From assembly GCA_013289765.1 (NCBI GenBank), contig JABCZI010000010.1, positions 1 to 64,000 on the forward strand: DNA of 64,000 nucleotides, written 5' to 3'. The stretch comes from Acidobacteriota bacterium. Its GTDB lineage: Bacteria; Acidobacteriota; Terriglobia; Terriglobales; Acidobacteriaceae. The translations under genes were made by a program, and so were the position numbers. This document shows positions 17,330 to 25,799 of the stretch, piece by piece. The number at the start of each line of letters is the position of its first letter. Within the stretch, counting starts at the first letter, position 1. The notes below the pieces were generated by a model. That model worked only from the letters and a program-made list of their open reading frames with translations, did no database searches and had not been told where the DNA came from.

Positions 17330-18529
17330 CTATCCCACCGTAACCCTCTGCGGCGCGGCCACGGCTTGTAGCGCGTGCTCCAGGTCGTTGACCAGATCAT
17401 CGGCATTCTCAATGCCGACGGAGAGCCGAATCAGTTGTTCAGTCACGCCCATCTTGGCGCGCTCTGCGGCGGGGATCATGGCGTGAGAGGTGAGGATGGG
17501 GATCGACACGAGCGATTCTACTCCGCCTAGACTGGGAGCCAGGGTGAAGAGGCGCATGGCTTCGCTGACACGGCGGGCGTCTTCGCCGGTGCCTTCGACT
17601 TCGAAGCTGACCATGCCGCCTCCGCCGCTCATTTGTGCGCGGGCCACTGCGTACTGAGGATGGCTTTCCAGAAAGGGGTAATGAACTTTTCGAACTTTCG
17701 CATGCTCGGAGAGGAATTCCGCAATGCGGCGCGCGTTCTCGTTCTGGCGCTCGACACGCACCGCCAGAGTCTTGAGCCCGCGCAACAGCAGCCACGAGGC
17801 ATGTGGATCCATGCAGTTGCCAAGCGTGGTTCGCGTTCCCCAGATTTGTTCGATCAATTCATGGCGCGCCGCTACCACACCACAAATCAGGTCAGTGTGG
17901 CCTGCCAGATACTTCGTTCCGGAGTGCATGATCAGGTCGATGCCGAACTCTGCCGGATGCTGGTTGATCGGCGTACCGAATGTTGAATCGACCATGCTGA
18001 GGATTCTATGTTGCTTCGCCAGCGCCGCGGTTTTCTTGAAATCCACTATTCGCAACGTGGGATTGGTAGGTGATTCGAGATGAAGCAGTTTTGTGTTCGG
18101 GCGGATCGCCTGCTCGTACTGCTCATAATCGGTAGTATCGACGAACGTGGTTTCGATTCCCATCTTTGGCAGCCACTGCGATAAGAATTTGCTGACGCCG
18201 CCGTAGATGTCGCGTTGCGCCACAATGTGGTCGCCGCTTTTGAGCAGCGCCATGAGAGTGGTCGTAATCGCGCCCATGCCGGAGGAAAAGGTCAGCGCCG
18301 CATCCATGCCTTCCAAGGCCGCGATTGTTTGTTCGGCAGCCGTATTTGTCGGGTTGCCATAGCGCGTATAGAAGTGGTCGGTGTGCGTGGCTCGCAGTTG
18401 CTCATCGTTATCCGAGACCTCGAAGGTGGAGGTTTGATAGATGGGCGTGGCGAGTGGTCCGTTTTTCTTGTCGAGGTCCGCTGCGCCGTGAACCGCCTTG
18501 GTTTCGGGTTGGTGGGAGCGATGTTTCAT
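17330..18529 (-). CDS. PLP-dependent trans-sulfuration enzyme (cystathionine synthase/lyase type)
   Basis: 399 residues from ATG 18529 with an AAGAAGG site upstream. Motifs of the Cys/Met-metabolism PLP family are present: YTRYGNPT (residues 54-61), FSSGMGAI (81-88), ESPTNPTLRI, and the PLP lysine K206 in MHSGTKYLAGH. The C-terminal SLGGVESLVSIP and ERAKMGVTEQLIRLSVGIE motifs are complete. These distinguish the family but not cystathionine gamma-synthase from gamma-lyase or O-acetylhomoserine sulfhydrylase. Divergent to a gene set that includes thrC and thrB, it may act at the same homoserine branch point, toward methionine. Confidence 0.85.
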   Translation of the reverse strand: MKHRSHQPETKAVHGAADLDKKNGPLATPIYQTSTFEVSDNDEQLRATHTDHFYTRYGNPTNTAAEQTIAALEGMDAALTFSSGMGAITTTLMALLKSGDHIVAQRDIYGGVSKFLSQWLPKMGIETTFVDTTDYEQYEQAIRPNTKLLHLESPTNPTLRIVDFKKTAALAKQHRILSMVDSTFGTPINQHPAEFGIDLIMHSGTKYLAGHTDLICGVVAARHELIEQIWGTRTTLGNCMDPHASWLLLRGLKTLAVRVERQNENARRIAEFLSEHAKVRKVHYPFLESHPQYAVARAQMSGGGGMVSFEVEGTGEDARRVSEAMRLFTLAPSLGGVESLVSIPILTSHAMIPAAERAKMGVTEQLIRLSVGIENADDLVNDLEHALQAVAAPQRVTVG

Positions 18530-18617
18530 AGTGTGTACCTTCTTCAACAGATTAATTGCGGCTGAGAACTCCCGCAAGCGAAGGAATAGGCGGCGCACCG
18601 TTTATAATTCCTGCTTC

Positions 18618-19406
18618 ATGAACTTGGGCCTGAAAGACCGGGTTGCACTTGTCGCCGCATCCAGTCAGGGAATTGGCCGGGCTACCGCCGAGGCATTCGC
18701 TGCGGAAGGTTGCCGAGTGGCAATGTGCGCTCGCAATCAGCAGACGCTGCAGGCTGCCGCAGACAAGATCAGAAAGCAGTACGGCGTCGACGTTCTCGCC
18801 GAGGCATTCGACGTTACAGACGCCGGCGCTGTGAGTCGCTTCGTTGCCGCAACCGCTCAGAAATTTGGCAGCGTCGACATTTGCGTCACCAATGCGGGTG
18901 GCCCTCCAGCCAAAGGATTTCTTGCCGCCAGCCTCGATGAGTGGCAACGCGCACTAGATCTGAACTTTCTCAGCACTGTGTATTTTGCGCGCGAGGTAAT
19001 TCCTCACATGCAGCGGAAGCAGTGGGGGCGGATCATTACACTTACTTCGATCACGACGAAGCAGCCGGTGACCGATCTTGTGCTCTCGAATGCGGTGCGC
19101 GCGGCGGTGGTTGGCCTGGTCAAGAGCCTGGCCAATGAATTTGGCAAAGATGGAATTCTGGTTAACAACGTTGGTCCCGGATTCACGGCGACCGACCGGT
19201 TAAAAGAATTAGCAACCGCGCGCGCTTCCTCATCCGGGAAGACTGAGCAGGAGATTTTCGATAGCTGGGCGGCCGATGCTCCGTTGAAACGCCTGGGCGA
19301 GCCACGGGAAGTCGCCGAGACCATTGTTTGGCTGGCTTCCGAGCGAGCGTCCTATATCACCGGACAGACCGTCCTCGTCGATGGCGGCATGTATAAAGGG
19401 TTATAG
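18618..19406 (+). CDS. SDR-family protein lacking the usual catalytic Tyr/Lys
   Basis: 262 residues from ATG 18618. The Rossmann N-terminus is LVAASSQGIGRATAEAF instead of the standard TGxxxGIG, and NAGG is at 92-95. Ser144 is present, but the YxxxK pair is replaced: the equivalent stretch reads LVLSNAVRAAVVG, with Ser157 and Arg161. The tail DAPLKRLGEPREVAE and the GQTVLVDGG motif are normal. This resembles the BKR-like subgroup of classical SDRs known for imperfect cofactor and catalytic motifs, so reductase activity should not be assumed. It is followed after 14 bases by an aminotransferase, probably as an operon. Confidence 0.85.
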   Translation: MNLGLKDRVALVAASSQGIGRATAEAFAAEGCRVAMCARNQQTLQAAADKIRKQYGVDVLAEAFDVTDAGAVSRFVAATAQKFGSVDICVTNAGGPPAKGFLAASLDEWQRALDLNFLSTVYFAREVIPHMQRKQWGRIITLTSITTKQPVTDLVLSNAVRAAVVGLVKSLANEFGKDGILVNNVGPGFTATDRLKELATARASSSGKTEQEIFDSWAADAPLKRLGEPREVAETIVWLASERASYITGQTVLVDGGMYKGL

Positions 19407-19420
19407 GTTTCGGAGACTGA

Positions 19421-20608
19421 ATGCGATCCATAGCATCTCGAATGTCGGTGATGACCGGCGAAGGCGCACTCTCGGTGTATGCCCGCGCTAAAGAATTGGA
19501 GAGCCAGGGCCATTCGATTATTCATCTCGAACTGGGAGAGCCGGATTTCCACCCTGGTCCTTCGGTGATCGAGTCCGCCACCAGAGCTCTTGCGGAGGGT
19601 AAAGACCGGTATTGTGCGGTTGCGGGCCTTCCGGCGCTCCGCGAAGAAATTGCTGCTTACCTCAAACGCACACGAAACATCGATGTTTCGGCCGCGAACA
19701 TTGTGACCGCTCCCGGGTGCAAAGCGGCGCTGTTTTTCGCCATGATGGCTTTGCTTGAACCGGGGGACGAGGTGCTTTATCCCGATCCTGGATTTCCGGG
19801 TTACGCTTCGATTGCGCTCGGACTGGGTGCGGTCCCGGTTCCTTTCGAACTTTCATCCCGCAATCATTTCCAGCCCAACCCGTCTGAAATTGCCGGAAAG
19901 ATCACGCGCCGCACGCGCATGATGATTACCAACTCGCCTGGCAATCCGACGGGGACGGTATATACCGATGCGGTGCAGCGTGCTTTGGCAGAGATTGCCG
20001 TGAAGCACGATCTCTGGGTTCTTTCCGACGAAATCTACGCCCGCATCATTTACGGGAGCGAGTATATTTCCATGCTCAGGTATCCGGGGATGGAGGAGCG
20101 CACGCTGATCATCGACGGCTTCTCGAAAAGCTTTGCGATGACTGGATGGCGACTGGGTTACACGGTGGCGCCGCCGGAGGTCGTGTCCGCGCTGCTGATG
20201 ATGGCAGTGAACACCTACACCTGCGTCAATGAATTCGTACAATATGGCGCCATCGACGCAATGCGCGATCGAGAAGGGAGCACGCCGCGAATGGTGGCCG
20301 AGTTCGCGCGCCGGCGGGAGCGGTTCGTCCATAATCTGAACCAAGTTCCTGGATTTCAATGTGAGGCTCCAGAGGGTGCTTTCTATGCGTGGGTTGATAT
20401 TCGCGGCACGGGTACGAGCGCTGAGGAAATCTGCAGAGTCCTGCTGGAAGATGGCGGTGTAGCTGCTATTCCAGGAGCTGCCTTCGGTCCGTCGGGCAGG
20501 GACTTTGTGCGCTTTTCGTTTGCTTCGTCGGTAGAAAACCTGGATGAGGCTGCGGCGCGCATCAAGAGGGCCTCGACGGTCTGGCAGGGAACTCTGGCGG
20601 AAAGATAA
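19421..20608 (+). CDS. Class I/II PLP aminotransferase
   Basis: 395 residues. Fold-type I motifs: ELGEPDFHP (37-45), NSPGNPTGTV (171-180), SDEIYARI (202-209), and the PLP lysine K236 in FSKSFAMTGWRLGY. The closest known types are aspartate/alanine-like aminotransferases of the I-gamma group. A substrate call from motifs alone is not safe. It starts 14 bases after the SDR gene with a CGGAG site, so the two are likely cotranscribed, and the following amidohydrolase starts 43 bases downstream. Confidence 0.88.
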   Translation: MRSIASRMSVMTGEGALSVYARAKELESQGHSIIHLELGEPDFHPGPSVIESATRALAEGKDRYCAVAGLPALREEIAAYLKRTRNIDVSAANIVTAPGCKAALFFAMMALLEPGDEVLYPDPGFPGYASIALGLGAVPVPFELSSRNHFQPNPSEIAGKITRRTRMMITNSPGNPTGTVYTDAVQRALAEIAVKHDLWVLSDEIYARIIYGSEYISMLRYPGMEERTLIIDGFSKSFAMTGWRLGYTVAPPEVVSALLMMAVNTYTCVNEFVQYGAIDAMRDREGSTPRMVAEFARRRERFVHNLNQVPGFQCEAPEGAFYAWVDIRGTGTSAEEICRVLLEDGGVAAIPGAAFGPSGRDFVRFSFASSVENLDEAAARIKRASTVWQGTLAER

Positions 20609-20651
20609 ACCCGGCGGAACAATAAACAAAGTGGAGAGACGGCAAGCGTTT

Positions 20652-21992
20652 ATGAATCAGATTATTCTTGTTGCTTGGGTCGCAGCGAGCCTCTTATTTT
20701 TCGTTTCTTCCGGTGGTGCTCAGGCGCGACCGTTCCCTGGCCCCGATGTTCAGCAGATCTATCAGCGGTTGCTACCGCAGATTGAAAAGATTCCGGCTTT
20801 TGACCACCACGCTCATCCGGGATTTGCGGACGACCCTGACGTTGACGCGATGGCTGCGCCTCCCGATGCCAGCGAGGCCCTTCGCACGCGCGATGATAAT
20901 CCTGAACTGATCGCCGCCGCCAAAGCTCTGTTCGGATATCCCTATGCGGACCTTTCGCCAGAACATGCCAAATGGCTTGTCGCCAAAAAAGCCGAAGTTA
21001 AAAAGGAAAATCCTGGTACGGCGTATTTCAATTTAATTCTGGATAAGATCAACACGGAGAGTTCGGTCGCCAATCGCGCCATGATGCCGGATTATCTCGA
21101 TCCAAAGCGTTTTCCCTGGGTGTTTTTCGCCGACTCTTTTATGTGGCCGTTTAACAATGAGCGCGAGACGGGTCGCAACCCAGACGAGGGAGTATTTATT
21201 CCCCTACAAGAAAAGATGCTGCACCGTTGGATGCAACAGGAGAATGTCACTAAGCTCCCAGTCAAGTTCGACGATTACCTGGAGTTCATCGTGCGAGTGC
21301 TTGCCGACAACCAGAAAAAGGGCGGCATTGCGATGAAGTTTGAAGTGGCATACTTCCGGCCCACGACGTTCTCAGATCCAACACGAGATCAAGCGAAAGA
21401 CATTTATCAGCAGTACGTCTCGGGCAGCGTTCCCAGCGAGAAAGAGTACCGCACTTTTCAAGATTACATCTTCCGCTTCCTCGTCAGCCTCGGAGGTCGC
21501 CTGAGCATTCCGGTGCACATTCATACCGCGGTGGGTATCGGCGATTATTTCAACCTGTCGCAAAGTAACATCATGAATCTGGAGAGCGTGCTGCGCGATC
21601 CGCGCTACCGCGACACAACGTTTGTGATGATTCATGGCGGATATCCTCTCGAGCGCGAGGCGGTTTGGCTGGCTGCCATGAAAAATGTTTATCTGGATTC
21701 TTCCTTTGGAGAGCTAGCCCAATATCCATCGGCATTTAAAGATACGCTGAAGATGTGGCTGGAAACTTTTCCGGATAAGATCACCTTCGGCACGGACTGT
21801 TTCCCGTACAATCAGGTTCTGGGCGCTGAAGAAAGCTACTGGCTGGGAGCACAGTCATCCCGGATGGCTCTGGCCGCGGCACTGGCCGAGATGATCTCGG
21901 AAAATGAAATTACCGAAGTCCGGGCGCTCGAACTCGCTCATGGTTATCTGCATGACAACGCTGTAAAGCTGTACCAGGGGAGAGTCCAGTAA
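20652..21992 (+). CDS. Exported amidohydrolase-superfamily protein
   Basis: 446 residues from ATG 20652, placing a signal peptide at the N-terminus (LVAWVAASLLFFVSSGGAQA). It shows TIM-barrel metallohydrolase features: DHHAHPGF (51-58) as the first metal site, then KFEVAYFRP, a central SIPVHIHTAVG histidine pair, VMIHGGYPLE, and TFGTDCFPYN near the C-terminus supplying the late Asp. This order fits the amidohydrolase-2 (decarboxylase/lactonase-like) branch. A secreted member suggests periplasmic hydrolysis; substrate unknown. It continues the plus-strand run. Confidence 0.85.
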   Translation: MNQIILVAWVAASLLFFVSSGGAQARPFPGPDVQQIYQRLLPQIEKIPAFDHHAHPGFADDPDVDAMAAPPDASEALRTRDDNPELIAAAKALFGYPYADLSPEHAKWLVAKKAEVKKENPGTAYFNLILDKINTESSVANRAMMPDYLDPKRFPWVFFADSFMWPFNNERETGRNPDEGVFIPLQEKMLHRWMQQENVTKLPVKFDDYLEFIVRVLADNQKKGGIAMKFEVAYFRPTTFSDPTRDQAKDIYQQYVSGSVPSEKEYRTFQDYIFRFLVSLGGRLSIPVHIHTAVGIGDYFNLSQSNIMNLESVLRDPRYRDTTFVMIHGGYPLEREAVWLAAMKNVYLDSSFGELAQYPSAFKDTLKMWLETFPDKITFGTDCFPYNQVLGAEESYWLGAQSSRMALAAALAEMISENEITEVRALELAHGYLHDNAVKLYQGRVQ

Positions 21993-22019
21993 TCACATCA
22001 AAAGTTAAGGGATGAAGCA

Positions 22020-22481
22020 ATGGCAAAGAAAGTAAAGGCGAAGGCTACCCGCAGCAAGAAGGCACCTGCGAAATCTCGTTCCCGCGCCCGGCGCGCTGTT
22101 ACGAAACACGCGATCAGCAAAGCCCAGCATCAATATGTTCCGTGGCATACGATCCCGCTCGAAGAATTGAATCCACTACTGCAGCGTCAGTTCGTTGTCG
22201 GACAGGAAATTATGCTGGCACGTGTCCTTTTGAAAAAGGGCTGCATCGTGCCCGAGCATAGCCATCACAACGAGCAGCTGACCTACATTCTGGATGGAGC
22301 GTTGAAATTTTGGATCGCCGGTAAAGAACTTGTTGTCCATGCCGGCGAAGTGCTGTGCATTCCCGCGCACATGCCGCACAAGGCCGAAGCGCTCGAAGAT
22401 ACCGTTGATCTGGATGTGTTTAATCCTCCGCGCGCCGACTGGATTAACAAAACGGATCAATATCTGCGAGGAACGAAATAG
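22020..22481 (+). CDS. Cupin-domain protein with a Lys/Arg-rich N-terminal tail
   Basis: 153 residues. The first 35 or so are strongly basic (KKVKAKATRSKKAPAKSRSR), resembling histone-like tails. The rest is a single cupin: motif 1 GCIVPEHSHHNEQLTYILDG and motif 2 GEVLCIPAHMPHKAEA supply the metal-binding His/Glu set. Small cupins are often sugar- or acid-binding proteins or dioxygenases; the activity cannot be inferred. It starts 27 bases after the amidohydrolase and ends 11 bases before the next gene. The basic tail may bind nucleic acid or be only a linker. Confidence 0.85.
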   Translation: MAKKVKAKATRSKKAPAKSRSRARRAVTKHAISKAQHQYVPWHTIPLEELNPLLQRQFVVGQEIMLARVLLKKGCIVPEHSHHNEQLTYILDGALKFWIAGKELVVHAGEVLCIPAHMPHKAEALEDTVDLDVFNPPRADWINKTDQYLRGTK

Positions 22482-22492
22482 CCTTCAACTCC

Positions 22493-23893
22493 ATGCCTTC
22501 TGTCACCGGTTCCGAGAAAAGTTCTGGCACCACTCTGCCGCAAGTCACATTTTGTTTCCGCTGCATTGGGTGCGGTTCTGTCGCGAGCGAGGCCTCTCAC
22601 GATTTTCGTTGCTCGCAATGCGGTAACTTACTGGAGATCAGTGATCCGGGCTGGAAGGCGTCCGGCCTTAGCGCCTCAGCCTTGAAGTCCGTGTGGCGCG
22701 AGCGGCGTTCGTCGAACGCCGTCCTCGATCTAAGCGGTGTCTGGCGATTCCGCGAGCTTCTTCCCATGCCTGCTTCGGAGACGCAAATCGTCACGCTGCG
22801 TGAAGGCAACACTCCGCTGTACGAACTTTCTCAGGCTTCGCGCAACACCGGAGTCTCGCGCCTGTATGCGAAACATCAGGGCATGAACCCGACTGGCTCA
22901 TTCAAAGACACCGGAATGACAGTGGCCGCAACCTTTGCCCGGCAGGCCGGGTATCGCTGGGTGGCATGCGCCTCTACGGGAAATACTTCGGCATCAATGG
23001 CCGCCTATGCCGCGCGGGGCGGCGTGCGCAGCCTGGTACTCGTACCTGAGGGCAAGATTTCGTGGAGCAAACTATCGCAAGCGCTCGACTACGGCGCCCT
23101 GACCTGCCAGCTGCGCGCTGATTTCGATGGCTGTCTACGCCTGTTGCAGGAACTCGTGCGGCAAGCTCCTGTCTATCAGTTGAATTCCATCAATCCGTTC
23201 CGTCTTGAGGGGCAGAAGACTGTCGCAATTGAATTGCTGGAGCAAATGGATTGGCAAGAACCGGATCACATCATTGTGCCAGGCGGAAACCTGGGCAACA
23301 GCTCGGCGATCGGCAAGGCTTTGCTGGAAATGCGCGAAATTGGTTTGATCCAGCGTCTGCCTAAGTTGTCTGTGATTCAGGCGGAAGGAGCCAATGCGCT
23401 GGTTCGCACTGTGCGTGCGGGCGGCAGGCAGTTGGTAAATATGGAGCCGGAAACTCGGGCTACGGCGATTCGCATCGGCAATCCGGCTTCGTGGGAAAAA
23501 GCTGTCAGGGTTCTTGAAGCAACCGGCGGCGCATGTGAACAAGTAAGCGAAGTTGAGATCGCTCAGGCCAAGGCGGAAATCGGCGCGGAAGGAATTGGCT
23601 GTGAGCCCGCCTCGGCCGTGACGCTTGCTGGCTTGAAGAAATTGTTGCAACAAGGGTTCGTGAAAAAAGATGAGACCGTCGTCCTGATTCTCACCGGCAA
23701 TCTGCTCAAGGATCCCGACTTCACAATGGACTTCCACCAGGGCCAGTTATTTCAGGGAACCGCTGACGACAAGGAAGGCGACAAGTTGAAGCCGTTTCGC
23801 CATCCCCCCATCGTTCTCGATGCCACCCTGGATGCCGTGGTTACGGCTTTGAATGAAGCGGAACAATCTGAGCGAACGCACTCGAATGCCTAA
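22493..23893 (+). CDS. thrC: Threonine synthase
   Basis: 466 residues. It converts O-phosphohomoserine to threonine with PLP. An N-terminal zinc-ribbon-like segment has C24xxC27 and C40xxC43, as in the long threonine synthases. The PLP lysine is K138 in MNPTGSFKDTGM. ACASTGNTSASMAAYAARGG binds the phosphate, and VVLILTGNLLKDP is near the C-terminus. An extra tail of about 50 residues follows. The homoserine kinase gene overlaps its end by 8 bases, which supports the assignment and translational coupling. Confidence 0.93.
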   Translation: MPSVTGSEKSSGTTLPQVTFCFRCIGCGSVASEASHDFRCSQCGNLLEISDPGWKASGLSASALKSVWRERRSSNAVLDLSGVWRFRELLPMPASETQIVTLREGNTPLYELSQASRNTGVSRLYAKHQGMNPTGSFKDTGMTVAATFARQAGYRWVACASTGNTSASMAAYAARGGVRSLVLVPEGKISWSKLSQALDYGALTCQLRADFDGCLRLLQELVRQAPVYQLNSINPFRLEGQKTVAIELLEQMDWQEPDHIIVPGGNLGNSSAIGKALLEMREIGLIQRLPKLSVIQAEGANALVRTVRAGGRQLVNMEPETRATAIRIGNPASWEKAVRVLEATGGACEQVSEVEIAQAKAEIGAEGIGCEPASAVTLAGLKKLLQQGFVKKDETVVLILTGNLLKDPDFTMDFHQGQLFQGTADDKEGDKLKPFRHPPIVLDATLDAVVTALNEAEQSERTHSNA

Positions 23894-24836
23894 GAGCAAG
23901 AAGAAGAACGTCAGCCCAAGTGCGCTGCATCTCGCCCTGCCAGCCACATCAGCCAATCTAGGTCCCGCGTTCGATGCCGCCGCACTGGCGATGGATCTCT
24001 ACATCGCCGTTGATGCCCGCCCCTCTGCCAGTTTTTCAATTCGCGCGACCGGACGCGATGAAGCGATCTGCCAGGCGCTGGAGGATCATTTGATCCTCAC
24101 GACTTATCGCGAGGTCCTGGAATCGCAGGGCGAAAAGATTATTCCTCTCTCTCTTTCGATCAAGAATGATATTCCCATCGGCAAGGGCTGCGGTTCTTCC
24201 GCTGCGGCGCGGCTCGCAGGTATCGCGCTTGCTAGCCATTTCGGCGGTTTGCGCTGGAGCGATGCACAAATTATTGGCGAGGCCTCGCGCCGCGAGCACC
24301 ATCCCGATAATGCCTCCGCTTGCTGGATGGGTGGTCTTACCGTCGCCCGTATGCCCAGCGAAGGGGAGGCGCAGGTCGTCTGCATTCGTCCAAAAGGGAA
24401 GTGGCCTTTACTGTTAGCCATTCCGGATCAGGCGTTATCGACTGAAGAGGCTCGCCGGGTGCTCCCTGCGCAATATTCTCGTGCCGATACCGTGGCAAAT
24501 ATTCAGAATTCGATGCTGCTGCTCGCTACCTTCACTGAGGGCCGCCGCGAGTTGTTGTCTTCGGCACTGCAGGATCGGATTCATCAGCCTTATCGCGCTC
24601 CACTCTGCCCCCTATTACCTGGCCTGCAGGAATTGACAGGGAAGCGAGGGGTGCTCGGAGTGGCGCTGAGCGGAGCTGGACCAGCGGTCATCGTTTTTCT
24701 CGATCCAGAGTCATCCGCACAGAAGACGCGCAAATCTGTCGCTTCCCATCTTGCCAGCCACGGACTCCGCGCCGAACTCCTTCTCACGTCCATCACACTT
24801 CGCGGCGCCCGCCGAGGCACAACACATTCCAGATAA
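23886..24836 (+). CDS. thrB: Homoserine kinase
   Basis: 316 residues from ATG 23886, inside the last codons of thrC (8-base overlap). GHMP kinase motifs: LALPATSANLGPAFDAA near the N-terminus, the ATP loop IPIGKGCGSSAAARLAG (96-112), and the C-terminal GVALSGAGPAVIVFL. It phosphorylates homoserine to make the ThrC substrate, so the two genes give consecutive last steps of threonine synthesis. Homoserine dehydrogenase is not in the window. An initial MPKSKKKN basic tail is a minor oddity. Confidence 0.93.
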   Translation: MPKSKKKNVSPSALHLALPATSANLGPAFDAAALAMDLYIAVDARPSASFSIRATGRDEAICQALEDHLILTTYREVLESQGEKIIPLSLSIKNDIPIGKGCGSSAAARLAGIALASHFGGLRWSDAQIIGEASRREHHPDNASACWMGGLTVARMPSEGEAQVVCIRPKGKWPLLLAIPDQALSTEEARRVLPAQYSRADTVANIQNSMLLLATFTEGRRELLSSALQDRIHQPYRAPLCPLLPGLQELTGKRGVLGVALSGAGPAVIVFLDPESSAQKTRKSVASHLASHGLRAELLLTSITLRGARRGTTHSR

Positions 24837-24943
24837 CTGGTGAATTTCGGCAGGGCGCAACTTTCCCAAGGCACTTGTGTTCACGTCAGGAGGGTAGTTC
24901 GCCGCTTCACCGGATTAAGCTAGCTTCTCTGGGATAAGCAGGA

Positions 24944-25159
24944 ATGAAGTCGAAGATGCATCAACAGGTCCAGCCGCCTGAGTTCCTCTTCCAATGCAAT
25001 CAGCGAGCGGAGGAAGAGCTGCTCACTTTTCAGTTGGCGGTCGCTTCCTATCCCGACCGTGCTTCAAAAGAACCAGACGTCAGCTTCCGCCAACACCTTC
25101 GGAGCTTCCTAGCGACCATACGTGAAGGTCGTGACAACTGCTCCAGTCTGCGCCGATAG
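24944..25159 (+). CDS. Small hypothetical protein
   Basis: 71 residues, hydrophilic, with a central helix (QRAEEELLTFQLAVAS). Start ATG 24944 after AGCAGGA. I recall similar small acidobacterial proteins with an AEREL..F..AV pattern, but the match is weak. It could be a chance frame. It ends just before the convergent DinB-like gene. Confidence 0.4.
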   Translation: MKSKMHQQVQPPEFLFQCNQRAEEELLTFQLAVASYPDRASKEPDVSFRQHLRSFLATIREGRDNCSSLRR

Positions 25160-25175
25160 CGTTAATCCCCTAAGT

Positions 25176-25742
25176 CTAGCGGCTGGCGGGCGGAACGATA
25201 CCGTTCATTCGCAGGTATTCCACCATCTGTCCATAATGATCGAAGCCGTGCCATGCCACAGTGGTGGCCAGGCCCAGGCGGCTGACTTTCCCCTCCCCAA
25301 ATGGACTCTTCACGGTCTCGACAAGATTCTTATCGTTAATCGTCTGCACCGCCTTGTGGACATACGCGAAAGAATCGTTGAGGTATTTCAGGATGTCGGC
25401 CTTGGTCGTGATAGAAGCCGGCCCGGATTCATCACCAATATCGGCGGGAGGTTTCTCCTCCAGGATTGCGGCTCCAAGTTCATAGTTCACGGCTGCCACG
25501 TGTTTGATCTGTTGGGCAAAGGTCCGCACGCCTTTGAATTCGCCATTCGTAGGTGCAAATCCGAATTTGTCTTCCGGCATTGCCTCGGCCGCAGGAACAA
25601 ATTCATGCTCCATATTCGAAACCGTTTGATTCAGCACGTGGGTAACCGAGCGATGTTCATCTTTCATCTTTGTGTCCTGCGCTGCGGAGAGAACTCCCAG
25701 CGCCAGCACGCAGGATGCGATACCTCTAAAGGTCTTTCTCAT
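25176..25742 (-). CDS. Exported DinB-like four-helix protein
   Basis: 188 residues with a signal peptide (GIASCVLALGVLSAAQ). The mature part fits the DinB/YfiT-like fold: long helices with the metal-type histidines in TFAQQIKHVAAVNYELG and AWHGFDHYGQMVEYLRMNGIVPP at the C-terminus. Members include metal-binding thiol transferases and proteins of unknown role. Secretion of a DinB-like domain is common in Acidobacteriota. The gene is followed by an amino-acid permease upstream on the same strand. Function unknown. Confidence 0.8.
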   Translation of the reverse strand: MRKTFRGIASCVLALGVLSAAQDTKMKDEHRSVTHVLNQTVSNMEHEFVPAAEAMPEDKFGFAPTNGEFKGVRTFAQQIKHVAAVNYELGAAILEEKPPADIGDESGPASITTKADILKYLNDSFAYVHKAVQTINDKNLVETVKSPFGEGKVSRLGLATTVAWHGFDHYGQMVEYLRMNGIVPPASR

Positions 25743-25799
25743 ATTGCTTTCTCCGTTTGAATAAAAGAACGATATTCGGTTCGAACCGTCATGAATCGG

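Noticed and set aside
16357-17412. Minus-strand frame of 351 residues.
   Set aside because: It lies inside the TonB-receptor gene, Arg-rich and without recognised motifs; the plus-strand gene explains the sequence fully.
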